64,000 bases of DNA from Hofstenia miamia (lineage: Eukaryota; Xenacoelomorpha; Acoela): assembly GCA_004352715.1 (NCBI GenBank), contig SCFE01000002.1, positions 3,346,141 to 3,410,140 on the forward strand, given 5' to 3'. Position 1 is the first letter of the stretch. Each line of letters begins with the position of its first letter. Below the pieces are notes generated by a model, which saw nothing but the letters and a program-made list of their open reading frames with translations, ran no database searches and was not told the origin of the DNA. Made by a program: the position numbers and the translations under genes. Shown here piece by piece: positions 11,750 through 23,201 of this stretch.

Positions 11750-12304
11750 AATTGAAGTTGGGGCAGCTTCAACTGGCATAACAAAATTGCATTTGCGCCT
11801 ATACATAATATTTAAAATATGTTGAATCATCTAAAGAATATTCTTAGCACTTCTTTTCTCATTATAACTTATTTCGAGTTCACTTTTTAACAGATTTTAT
11901 GCATTCTACGTTCATCATTAGAGGAAATTGATGTTGGGGCACTCATTTTAATGCCTCATATAGATGGAAATATTTTGTCGAAGTGTGAAATACAACAGAA
12001 GCGTAAAATATGTATTATGAAATATAAGTAATTACATAAAAGATTGTCTCTAAAATTTTATAGGGAATCCACGGGCTGCCAAAATTCGTTGAACTCTTCC
12101 AGGTAGTGACTCTTACAAAGCCAAAGTTTTATGAAGCAAGAATTGCATAAGATTCATTTTCTATAATAGTCCAAAGGTTTGAAACATTGTTCGGCTGTGT
12201 ATCATTGTCTTTTTTCGATAAAATTCCCACACATTTTCAATAATATTTGTGTCAGGTGATTGTCCTGAACATTCTAGAAAAACTGCTACTTCATTATCAG
12301 CAAG

Positions 12305-12335
<31 letters not shown>
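11750..12335 (-). pseudogene. Tc1-like transposase relic (C-terminal part)
   Basis: On the minus strand from about 12307 the reading gives CSGQSPDTNIIENVWEFYRK, the region around the last acidic residue of the Tc1/mariner DDE/D triad, which usually reads QSPDLNPIENLW. After stops and frameshifts, ESLPGRVQRILAARGFPIKF follows near 12060-12115, matching the usual C-terminus of Tc1 transposases (S-[ML]-P-x-R-x-x-x-[VI]-[IL]-x-A-[KR]-G). Downstream, GGAAATTGAAGTTGGGGCA-like words may be the decayed 3' non-coding end. The element is dead and its upstream half is replaced by a (TA)n array at 12308-12339. Confidence 0.65.
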
Positions 12336-12339
<4 letters not shown>

Positions 12340-12341
<2 letters not shown>

Positions 12342-13660
12342 CTTCGCAATATGACGATTGTCTTAATATTATTTATGCTGTTTCATGTTTGGTAATTAGG
12401 ACATTTGACTCATGCTCAAAGAATCGAGGCTTAACAGAAAGTTTAGATACAATCACCAAGGATCTGAAAAATGATTTTCAAACGAAAATCCCCTCATATT
12501 AAAGCAACAACCAAGAACAAACTAAAGTAAACTGGCAATTGTAATTCATATAACTATGACAAGAACACGTTAAGAAAAATATCCAAATATGTAACAAAAA
12601 ACTTACAGCTTCAAAAAATGCTTCCAATTTCTTGCAGCTGTGACCTAATAATTTATTAGTAATAAGGATCATTTAGCTCTTTGTTTTCTTCTAAAATCGT
12701 ATATTATTCCTATAACTGTGATGAATTTTTGAGTTCATACATTGGAAAACTTGAAGAAAACTGGAAACCCGCGCAAAAGCACACATAAGAAATCATTTGC
12801 AGTCATATACTTTGTAAATAGTTGAGCGAAAATTTCAGTTATATATGACATAAATTTATTTTTTGATAGTTTTGCGAAACTCTTGCGATGTTATGAAGAA
12901 GAATACTGAATATTTTATTGATAACCATTATTGCATGGTGAAAATTACTTTTGTTGCATTAGCATAAAATCAAATTTGATTGAACCACTTGTATGTGCTT
13001 AAGAAGTATGATCATTAGGTAGGTAGAGAGTTTTTCAAAAATGTAGCAAGCTTATTCAATCCGCTTCATAGAAAACAGAAAAATTATTCATCAAGCCTTG
13101 AAATGTTATACAAATATCTTGAAGTTGTGTTAAACCTATACTAAATCTTTAACGAATTTGTCCAAATCTTGGTTTTGGGCCTATTCTCTGCGCTCTTTAC
13201 ATTCGAGACCTACATTAGAAAGTCCCAAGTATTCTTTTTCAGCATTTGTTGACAAGACTCCTCATGTGTTGTTGATGCATAAAAAGAATTTTTACTTTTT
13301 TTCTTCAAAGATTTGTCGCGAAAAATGTTTGTGTTAATCTTGTTAAAGTCAGAGGAATCAAAATCTCTATGAACTCGTTATAGTTTAAATCAATCTTGTG
13401 ATTTAGGAGTTTTTCAGGTATAGAAGATCTGAAAGTTTTAAATATAAAGAAATAGGAAATATATTTAGTTTGATCAATCTTTTTTCATAAAATATTAGTT
13501 GTACAATCTGAGGAATTTATACTATTTTTTATGTATCAATCGAATTCGAATCGTGTAGGGAAACATTAAACTTCATTTGTAATGAATGTGAAATTTTCTG
13601 TGAGTGGTGATAAGGATGCAGAGCACAATTTAATGTATATATAAATATATATATATATAT
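12340..13660. other. AT-rich DNA, no gene seen
   Basis: No frame, RNA gene or transposon terminus could be supported. It ends in a (TA)n run at about 13635-13660, which is also the insertion site of the mariner element that follows. Confidence 0.4.
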
Positions 13661-14685
13661 AAGGTGTATCAGAAGTAACCGTCGAACTTAAATAAAAGAA
13701 TAATATATTATAGTTTAATTGCATGCATTGATTTAATTTAAGAAATTTCTATGAACCTGAAAGATGCGTAAGTATAAATTTATTTCATTAATTTGGATAG
13801 CATTATTTAGATCAAATGGTTAAAGGAAAAAGCTACGAATATTCTGAATAAAGAAATTTTTTACGAAAACTCTCTAAAGAACTCGGCATAGCATTCGCTT
13901 CTGTTCAGCGAATAATAAAAAGACTAGGGTTAAAAGTTTGGATACCACTACTACTTCAACAATTAAATGATGACGATTTCGACAGGCGATTACAGTTTTT
14001 TGAAAGGTTTTGCGAACTGTTCAATGTCATGTTTACAGATAAAGCCGTTTTCAATATGAATGGCCAAATCAACCGACATAATTGCGTGTATTACTGTGTC
14101 GATAACCCACACGAAACTATTAAAAGATTAGTAAACAGCCCAGGAGCTCATGTTTGGGCCTGTATTTGTCCTGAAAACATAATTGGGCCCTACCTTTTTT
14201 TTCAAATGCTGTCAATAGTCAAACTTATTTGAATATGCTCAATTCATATGCTTTTCCTCAAATAAGAAAACTTGTTAGAGAAAGAGAGGATCAATTTTAT
14301 ATTTGTGTTGGCAGCAGGATGGAGCTCTTCCACTTTACGCTAGAAATGTTTGAAAACGCCTGGATAAAGAGTTTCCGTAGCCCGATTTATCACCAAATCA
14401 AATTCAAAATCTGAACCATTTGATACTGTTAATAAGGCAGGCATTTGAAACTTTTGATAAAGAATTGTGTCACAACATTTGTATGTCATTAAGGGAAGAA
14501 TTTAAGTGTATGAATGCCAATGGAGGTTATTTTGAAAATAATCGACATGATATACTAACCCATCTTATTTTTATGCTTAAATATGACTGTTTGTTTTAAT
14601 GTTATTGGTTTCATCAATACAATATTTACTTAAGGTAAATGTATTTTTTCTTAAAACGTTCGACGGTTACTTCTGATACACCCTG
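13661..14685 (+). mobile_element. Mariner/Tc1-superfamily element, near full length, inactive
   Basis: The left end AGGTGTATCAGAAGTAACCG and the reverse complement of the right end (CAGGGTGTATCAGAAGTAAC) match for about 27 bases to GTCGAAC, differing only in the first bases. Both sides abut TA, the standard target duplication. The 1.02-kb length is normal for a mariner. The inner sequence is a broken transposase, annotated separately. The well-preserved ends against a decayed coding region suggest spread of non-autonomous copies or selection on the ends. Confidence 0.9.
13800..14600 (+). pseudogene. Mariner-type transposase pseudogene
   Basis: Fragments in several frames follow the transposase order. 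First come KELGIAFASVQRIIKRL (end of the helix-turn-helix) and LNDDDFDRRLQFFERFCELF. Then MFTDKAVFNMNGQINRHNC holds the first catalytic Asp, followed by SPGAHVWACICPENIIGPYL. The usual QQDGAPPH segment appears as CVGSRMELFHFT, and the SPDLTPLD segment as SPIYHQIKF, so the second and third acidic residues are lost. A final NANGGYFEN resembles the normal C-terminus. Stops and frameshifts occur throughout. The family is the mariner-like group common in arthropods, whose transposases contain a F-x-L-N-G-x-V-N-R-H-N-C box. Confidence 0.85.
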
Positions 14686-14689
14686 TATA

Positions 14690-16907
14690 TATATGCAAGA
14701 TAAATTCCTTAAATATTTAATCATTCGAGGAGGTTTTAAGGAATGAAATCTAAATAACTGAAAAGGTAGTGGAAGTTCATTCTCACTTTTAGCTTTATAT
14801 GTTTTAATTTTGGAATCATGTTACTGCAAAAACATGTTGAAGCACCATTCACAACAAAAATCTGTTCCTAAATTTTCTTTACAAATATCAAAATCTGCAT
14901 CTTGCATTTTGCAGAAAGCAGGTTTAGTTTACTTACTCGTAAATGCTCTACAAATATATTATAGACAATCTTCAACTAAAAATAGACTAAGTTTATCTTT
15001 ATTGTATGGGATCTGCCAAGAAAAATTCGGTTAATCTTCCAATTTTTTTATATACTAATTTAGTAAGGGTTTCTAATTGTGCATCAGCAAGCCAGTCCAA
15101 TTCAACCTACAACAAAGTTTTGTCATAGATCAAACCGCATGAAAATTAGTAAAATCATGGTTTTTTCGGATTTTTTAAATTTCAATAATAATACAGTTGT
15201 GAATATACTGTAAAATTGTTTTCGCGTCTATTGATTAATTTTGGTTAATCAATATTTGTGTAACTAAAAAATGCATTTAGGATTAAATAGAAGTATCTAA
15301 CAACAATATTTTCTTGGTCGATTAAAGATAAAAAATGACCAGGTGTCCAAATTACCCCATTTTACGGTAGTTAGTAAATATTTTTTGTCAAATCGTAACA
15401 AACTTATGATTCACATAAGAGATACAAAAAAGAATATTCATTCATCATAAAACTCATGCATGTCTTCACAATCTGATATGTGATTAAAGTTTTTCACCTC
15501 TGACAGATCATAGACTTCTACGATATAAACGTTAGTAAATTATCGTAGAAGTCCATGGACAGATCATGAGCACTCAGGAATATCTGCAGCTTTCTGAAAT
15601 AATTAACTGCTAAGTGTAATATTTTCCTACTACAAGTTCAGCATTTTCTTGTTTATGAAACTTTGGGCCTATTTTAGCCAACTTTGCGATTAAAACTTAA
15701 CTCACTATCTAGTTCACGGATATTTCCATTATCTGTAGGTGCACTTGACGATCAGCTATTATAACTTTGTTGCTCCATACCCCAACCAGGATTTGGTGAA
15801 TAGCACCGTCGTTGTTGTTATTATTATGCACTGTCCACTCTAAAATTTGAAATGGTTGCTATCCAAATTTATAAATCAATGTGTTAATTACTGATAAAAT
15901 ATTGATTTTTTAAATGAAATTAAATTATCTCTTCATTTTCACTTGCAAAGATATGTCCTATTCAGAAAGGTAATGCTAAAACAAATTTTATTTTTTTGGC
16001 AGACACTACTCATATAAATACTATGCTTTATTTACACAATGACAGTATTTTTATTGTTATTTGAGAATTTTACTAATTGATAGCACATTGTAAACAAGAT
16101 AATTCAAAACATTCTTTTTCAATTATACTAAGACAAATTTTTTAGTATTCTATTAAGGCCACAAAATATTTTACCAAAAGTGCGATGTTTGAAACTTTGG
16201 GAGATCTTCTTAAAATTATACCAGTAAGGGTAAATAGGTCATTTTAATCTTTCAAGTTAAATCATAAGTGTCAATTTTAAATTTAATTTAATGTCGGTTT
16301 AAACTTAAAATGAATTTTTTAAATGTTCATCACTGCATGTGTAAAGAAACAAAGTGACACTTAATCTTCCAGTTAAGCTACTAAGTATATCATTTATTAC
16401 AAACTTCGGCATCAAAACATTTTTTCCTTTGCCTACTAAATCTTTATTCAAGCTCCTCTTTTACTATATTTTTTGGTTTGAAATCAATATGCAATAATAT
16501 TATTTAATATTCCGATGATTTGGAGCTCGTAATGTCATCCATCAAACATTATATATTTATATAACATTCCTTAAAACCACTATACTTATGAGCAAATATT
16601 TGTCATCTGTCACTCATGGATGACTGAACAAATTTGATTTTGTTATATGTCAAAACGGTTATAAGATTTTTTAAAATTCAAATAGAACTATCCAACGTCA
16701 TTTTCTGGCCACCGCACTGATTTGAATGAGTGTTACAAATATAACCGTTCTAGATTAAATATTTGATAGATATATGCATTGATATCTGTGAATATACATA
16801 TATTGTGATATTCATATCAATATCAGTTTGATAAACTATAAGTGGTAGCTACCCCAATACCTGCTCGAGCTACCCCTGTGTAAAAATGTGTCTACGCCAT
16901 TGATATA

Positions 16908-16944
<37 letters not shown>

Positions 16945-17451
16945 TTTTAACCAATTCTTGTTTTACGTTTTGTAATATATCATATCAAAAATGTTGATTG
17001 ATTTATCATACTAAATGTAGACATATTATTTAACTAAGAAATTCGTTTCAATGAGATGCTTTAGAAATTGACCGCTTTGAGTGTTGCTGAGCGCATACCA
17101 TGCATAGCACAAAACAGTTATAGTCAGTTAAAAGCAAAATGATTCTAAATCACTTTGGCACAAAACAACATATTTCTCAATTAACAGTCCCTCTTATTTG
17201 TAAGCTAGTATATACAGCAATTCCAAAAGAAATTTCCACTGCGAGTGATCCGAAATATTGGATGCCGCTTTGAGCATTACTTCCCACGCATCAATTTTCC
17301 ACGTGCAACACGGCGCATGTTTTATCAATTATAGTGGATGTCATTTGCGGTTACAATGAATTCATTTTAAACACAAGCGCGTACACAACTGCTCAGAATT
17401 TCTACTGAAATGGTTAACTTAGAATTGGCAACAGGGTGAAATATTCAACGC
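14690..17451. other. AT-rich intergenic DNA upstream of the phosphatase gene
   Basis: No gene was recognised. Notable points are a small palindromic insertion at 15502-15567 (listed separately), a (TA)n array at 16910-16942, and a G/C-richer stretch just before that array near 16850-16905. The short frame at 14810-15034 has no motif. Confidence 0.4.
15502..15567. repeat. Miniature foldback insertion with 10-bp direct repeats
   Basis: A 13-bp perfect inverted repeat (GACTTCTACGATA at 15513-15525, TATCGTAGAAGTC at 15541-15553) encloses a 15-base loop. The whole is bounded by the direct repeat GACAGATCAT at 15502-15511 and 15558-15567. The arrangement looks like a tiny palindromic insertion with its target duplication. 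Confidence 0.6.
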
Positions 17452-18675
17452 ATGTATGCCTCAGCCTCCCAATCACAGATATGGAGTCAGAGCCCCGTAA
17501 ATTTCATTATTATTGTAATTACCGCTTCGGTAGGCATTATTGTTCTTATAGGAATCTTTTGTTTCTTCTTAATAAAGTATAGCTCCCGAAAACTTTCAGT
17601 AAATGAACTTCAACATCTTAATCCAGAAGCATATCCAAAGCCTAATTTAAACTTATTGCAGCCCAGTTTATTAACAAAACCTCATCGATCTTTACAAGAA
17701 AGACGTGGTTCTAACTCAAGTCTTACTTTAAGCATTGAATCAATAAGTTCTGCATCTAGCAATAGTGAAGGATTAACTCTTCACCGAGCCGATTGCTCTC
17801 ATGCAACGAAAGTTCTTGAAAATTCTACAAATGAACTATCATTGGAAGAGTTGTCATTTTATAAAAAGGATGTTCTTAGAATTTATAAAGAATTTTTAAG
17901 TTTACCAATGAATATCCCGGATAAGTATCTAATTGGTGTTTCAAACAAAAATCGTCACAAATATATTTGGCCCTCTCCATCAACAAGAATAATTTTGGAA
18001 GGAAGTGATTATACAGATTCGGTTTCTTCATATATTAATGCAAATTATGTTCGTGGTTATGATGACCGATATGGCGCATTTATAGCCACCCAGGGACCCA
18101 TGTACTGTACATTTAGTGACTTTTGGTGGATGATTTGGCAGGAAAACTCCAGAGTAATTGTAATGCTTACAAAATTACGCGAGCGTAACAAAATTAAGTG
18201 CGACCGATATTGGCCAATTCGTCTGAAACAACCAGAAGTATTTCGTAACATTCAGGTCTCAGTGGATAGTATTTTACATCATAATAATTATACAACGACT
18301 GTTCTAGTTTTACTTAATCTTATCAGTGGCCAATCGCGAATAGTTCGACATGTATGGTACAGCGGCTGGCCTGATCAGACTACTCCTGATAAGCCAGTAA
18401 TACTTTTAAATATTATTAGGGACATACGAGAGACTCTTTCCACCGAAATTACTCCAATATGTGTTCATTGCAGTGCAGGAATTGGTAGAACAGGCTGTTT
18501 TATTGCAATATTTAATGCATTGGAACAGATCGAAACTGAAGGTAAGGTGGATATTTTGAAAATCATCTCGCAGATGAGGCTTGACAGAGGTGGAATGGTA
18601 CAAAGTAATGAACAGTATGAGTTCATTTATGAGTGTGCCTCGGAGTATAGCAAAAGTCTGACAAGAGAAAGCTAA
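17452..18675 (+). CDS. Transmembrane KIM-type protein tyrosine phosphatase (PTPRR/PTPN5/PTPN7-like)
   Basis: 407 residues in one exon. It should remove phosphate from phosphotyrosine, in this subfamily on MAP kinases. Residues 18-41 form one transmembrane helix; there is no clear ectodomain or cleavable signal, so the phosphatase probably faces the cytosol. Residues 81-93, LQERRGSNSSLTL, match the kinase interaction motif of PTPRR, PTPN5 and PTPN7, including the RRGS site that PKA phosphorylates in those proteins (Ser87). The catalytic domain spans about 140-400. It has the WPD loop at 306-308, HCSAGIGRTG at 339-348 with nucleophile Cys340 and Arg346, and the Q-loop glutamines Gln384 and Gln388. 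The phosphotyrosine loop reads KNRH (166-169) where the family has KNRY. An in-frame TGA lies 15 bases upstream of the ATG, so 17452 is the first possible start unless a 5' exon exists. The family assignment is firm; the kinase partner is inferred. Confidence 0.93.
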   Translation: MYASASQSQIWSQSPVNFIIIVITASVGIIVLIGIFCFFLIKYSSRKLSVNELQHLNPEAYPKPNLNLLQPSLLTKPHRSLQERRGSNSSLTLSIESISSASSNSEGLTLHRADCSHATKVLENSTNELSLEELSFYKKDVLRIYKEFLSLPMNIPDKYLIGVSNKNRHKYIWPSPSTRIILEGSDYTDSVSSYINANYVRGYDDRYGAFIATQGPMYCTFSDFWWMIWQENSRVIVMLTKLRERNKIKCDRYWPIRLKQPEVFRNIQVSVDSILHHNNYTTTVLVLLNLISGQSRIVRHVWYSGWPDQTTPDKPVILLNIIRDIRETLSTEITPICVHCSAGIGRTGCFIAIFNALEQIETEGKVDILKIISQMRLDRGGMVQSNEQYEFIYECASEYSKSLTRES

Positions 18676-19182
18676 CCTGTATTCGTGTAGAAAGTTGGAT
18701 TAAGACATAGCATATTTTTTGATGATTAATGTATAATTTTAGGTCAATTTAGAAGTTACTTTCACATTTAATTTCCCACATGAATGTAATTATTAGTATA
18801 TATCATTTATTAATAATTGTTTTATCGAAATCTGATTAACTTTTTTTAAAACACTAGTCATTTTCCCAACATCCTATTGTAGCATTTGTACAAATCGTTT
18901 ATAAATAGCAATGTATTTGTCTTAGTATAATTTATCAAACATCTGTGGAACTGGAAATCCCATCACATGACAGCAATATTAATCAGCTAGATATTAAGTA
19001 ATGTAAATTCATTTCAAGATTTTTAATACTGCACTCTTTGAAATTGCTTAACTAAGTCTTGGCATTATGGTGAAAAGCAGATTAAGAACATGGGAGAAAA
19101 TTTTTCCAAATCTGACAATAATTGACTAACTAATTACTAATTAATAATTGAATATTAAATGCATATATATATATATATATAA

Positions 19183-19222
<40 letters not shown>

Positions 19223-19921
19223 CATTTCCAAATATATTTGAGAATTCAGAGGTATTGCTAATTTAAATTTCTTAAATATAGTGTCCATTTCCGTTTCGTG
19301 GTAGACGTCATTTCTTTACCTAAAATTTCGCGGGCTTTCTTCACATTATTTTGCTGTCTATTTTACAGCACACGCCTGGTCTGTGTTAATTAGGTTTATA
19401 AATGACTGACGTTAGCTTATACTTTTAAATCACTTGATAAATACCAGAAAAATGGAACCAATCTAAATAGGAACTTTCAATATTGAAATCGTCAACTGAA
19501 AACGACATGAGGAATAATGTAAACTTGATTTTCGCAATTGAAATCGAAAATAAAATCAAAACCTCTTAATAGGTGTAAATGTGTTCATGTACTATTGAAT
19601 TTGCTTGACGAATTCCTCAAGTTGAATCAGTGTAAACGGGGCTTAAAATTTTTTCGTTATATTTACTATTTTAGTTGTCTTCATTTAAATGTAATTGCAG
19701 TTTTTCTTGTTGTTTGTAAACTTCATAAAAATTCTGTGAAACAATGACTTATTTTTTGACGATATATTGTTTCAAATATTATATCTGGTGAATTAGGGTA
19801 ATTCACTTTTTGGATGTTCTGATTTGTATAAATTTTTCTTTTTTGTAGGTCTGTGATGTCTAGTCTATATGTTAATATCTATCTACTGTAATAGTAACAT
19901 ATTTAATTTTTTAGAATGCCT
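18676..19921. other. 3' flank of the phosphatase gene, AT-rich
   Basis: No further gene was seen. A broken (TA)n array covers about 19163-19218. Short frames such as 19538-19747 have no recognisable motif. Confidence 0.4.
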
Positions 19922-20921
19922 NNNNNNNNNNNNNNNNNNNNNNNNNNNNNNNNNNNNNNNNNNNNNNNNNNNNNNNNNNNNNNNNNNNNNNNNNNNNNNN
20001 NNNNNNNNNNNNNNNNNNNNNNNNNNNNNNNNNNNNNNNNNNNNNNNNNNNNNNNNNNNNNNNNNNNNNNNNNNNNNNNNNNNNNNNNNNNNNNNNNNNN
20101 NNNNNNNNNNNNNNNNNNNNNNNNNNNNNNNNNNNNNNNNNNNNNNNNNNNNNNNNNNNNNNNNNNNNNNNNNNNNNNNNNNNNNNNNNNNNNNNNNNNN
20201 NNNNNNNNNNNNNNNNNNNNNNNNNNNNNNNNNNNNNNNNNNNNNNNNNNNNNNNNNNNNNNNNNNNNNNNNNNNNNNNNNNNNNNNNNNNNNNNNNNNN
20301 NNNNNNNNNNNNNNNNNNNNNNNNNNNNNNNNNNNNNNNNNNNNNNNNNNNNNNNNNNNNNNNNNNNNNNNNNNNNNNNNNNNNNNNNNNNNNNNNNNNN
20401 NNNNNNNNNNNNNNNNNNNNNNNNNNNNNNNNNNNNNNNNNNNNNNNNNNNNNNNNNNNNNNNNNNNNNNNNNNNNNNNNNNNNNNNNNNNNNNNNNNNN
20501 NNNNNNNNNNNNNNNNNNNNNNNNNNNNNNNNNNNNNNNNNNNNNNNNNNNNNNNNNNNNNNNNNNNNNNNNNNNNNNNNNNNNNNNNNNNNNNNNNNNN
20601 NNNNNNNNNNNNNNNNNNNNNNNNNNNNNNNNNNNNNNNNNNNNNNNNNNNNNNNNNNNNNNNNNNNNNNNNNNNNNNNNNNNNNNNNNNNNNNNNNNNN
20701 NNNNNNNNNNNNNNNNNNNNNNNNNNNNNNNNNNNNNNNNNNNNNNNNNNNNNNNNNNNNNNNNNNNNNNNNNNNNNNNNNNNNNNNNNNNNNNNNNNNN
20801 NNNNNNNNNNNNNNNNNNNNNNNNNNNNNNNNNNNNNNNNNNNNNNNNNNNNNNNNNNNNNNNNNNNNNNNNNNNNNNNNNNNNNNNNNNNNNNNNNNNN
20901 NNNNNNNNNNNNNNNNNNNNN
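19922..20921. other. Assembly gap of 1000 N
   Basis: Exactly 1000 undetermined bases, probably a fixed-size scaffold gap. Its right edge is a TA repeat, a likely cause of the break. Confidence 0.98.
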
Positions 20922-23201
20922 ATATATATATATATATCAAAAGGTTTAGGTTAACATTTTTTGGACCAACTTAGCTTTTAGACTTTTTAGTAAACCCTAT
21001 TAAAATATTCCGCCCCCTTATGCAGAAATCCTGCATTTTGTTTGCAATTATTCAAAACTCTTTTTCCAAAAAATTGGTTTGAATATAGTCTATGGTATAA
21101 AAACTAGGAAATTTCTTCTTTTTGTAGTATCACAGTGTTCTTAATATCAAAGGCGTACAGTGTTAGCCTACATCGTATAAATTTTACAATTATTTAAAAA
21201 AACTGAGTAAATTACTCAATGACATTTGCATACATTTTAAACTAAGTTAAAAAATATTGAAAATTAATAAATACAATCGGTTTTCTTTAATTGCTTATGT
21301 CTGTTAAACAATTTTTTTACTTTAGCTTACGGTAGTGAAGGAGTTCAACCTTAAAAAGCCTGAAGATTTTTGAGAAATTTTCATGATCCTATAACAGTTT
21401 TTAAACGCTTACAGCTCGAAAATTCTTAACATTATGCTTAATCTGAAAACCCCGAAACCTCTAACTTTGCGCACGGCACGCCTGAATAGGTTTGAAATAT
21501 CTTTGCACATCAAGAAACAGTCAAAGTTCTTTGTTGCTTTCCGGCTTAAAAGCTTCTAAATACATGAATAATAGGTATCGAGAGAAATTAAATTCGAAAT
21601 TTTCAAAGAAAACTTGTTAATATTTTCAACAACTCTTCCAGAGCAATACGATTTAATACAACTTTCAACATTGAAACATGTTCTCTAATGGACCTACCAA
21701 TGCCTCCAAGAATTTCTCAAATTTGGTAATAGGCTTGGAGATAAATCCTTTGTGAATGTGGAAAACGGTTCGTCCGCCAGGCTGTTTAAGGTTAAAGTAA
21801 AATCCAATTATAAAATTGTTTGGTTTTATTATAGCAATGCAATCAGAAAATTATGAATTATTTTAGATATGAAGGATTAGGGACGGGCTTGGACCAAGGT
21901 GAATACCTTGGCTTGGACTATATTGAAAAAGGACCGGGTATGATATCATGGCCCAATTACAACTCTGGTACGAATTTGAAGATCAAAGCACTTCAATTAA
22001 TTAAAAAATTTTTCCCGTAGCCTATACACTTATTATGATATTTAATGCTTACAACATGTTTTAAGACTATTCTAAGGTAGCATTCATACTTAAATTATGA
22101 ATAAATTTATAAAAAGTCTATTTTTAAGAAAAACAAATTTTGGCAAACTTTACAAAAAGCGAGATATTTATGAAATTGCAACTATATAAAATATAGCTGC
22201 ATAGATTAAATATACAATGAAAATAAAATTTACAGACCAAAACCGGCTTTTATTAGCTCTTGTCGGCCAACTACCGTCCCCGGCCTTAAAATTTCCGGAC
22301 GGTTCCAAATCCGATCTGAAGTAATTTTAATAGTTAAAAAGCATAAAATAGAACGTCCCAAGAAATTTTAAATACCTCAGTGATAAAATCTCATATCATT
22401 TAAGAGAATAATGAACGATGAGTGACTGGCAGCAATCTTTATTTGATGCAATAATATCTCAATACTAGCTTCAGATGCATGAGCGATATAATAAAGAAAA
22501 TCATTTCAATTTATTTTAGAGTTGGACTTTCAATTTAAGGTAGAAATATGATAAACGCCTTTATCATGCCTTAAATTATAAAGATTCTCGTGCTATAGGA
22601 ATTTTGTCAACAATATGATTATTAGATATTTTGTTTTTACATGAAACTACTATTTTTCTTCGCCCTTTCAACATTTTTGTATTTTGTACAGTAAAGGCCT
22701 CCGATAAATCCCTTAAATAGGTTTTGTAAATTTAGCCTATTGAAAAAGTTCCAAGCTTCAAAAATAGATGACTATTTCACTGCATAGGTTTGAAAATAAT
22801 AATGTCATCAGCTATACGAAGTCCTCATTTTTTTTAAAAGAAGTTTGTTTTTGTAATGTACTATGTTTCATGGAAAACTAGTTAGTTGAAAAATTTTGAT
22901 TAAAGGTGGTTGAATCAACCTCCTTTGTGAGTTCAACAGAAAAGGTAAAATGTGACAAATAGTATCAATACACCAAGCCTTCTTTGAAGGTATGAGGTGA
23001 ATGGATGTAACACTTTCAAGGCACTAAATGGAATTTCGTACAACTCTTCTTATAAATAAATGCCTAATGTATAGTGAGAATTTTGCTAAGGATGTGAGAA
23101 AATTTGAAATATTTAAAATTCAATAATTTCGAACTAATAGCAACTTTGATAAATCACTTAATTTAATTTGCTTAATTTCTTCCAATTTTGATGTTTAGGT
23201 G
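20922..23201. other. Non-coding DNA with hAT-type termini
   Basis: No gene was supported. Two sequences look like right-hand hAT ends. One ends at 21967, with reverse complement CAGAGTTGTAATTGGGCC, related to the family at 2970-5260. The other ends at 22317, with reverse complement CAGATCGGATTTGGAACCG. No left partners were found; one may lie in the adjacent gap. Confidence 0.4.

Noticed and set aside
19869-20974. Long open frames across the 1000-N gap
   Set aside because: They consist of undetermined bases.
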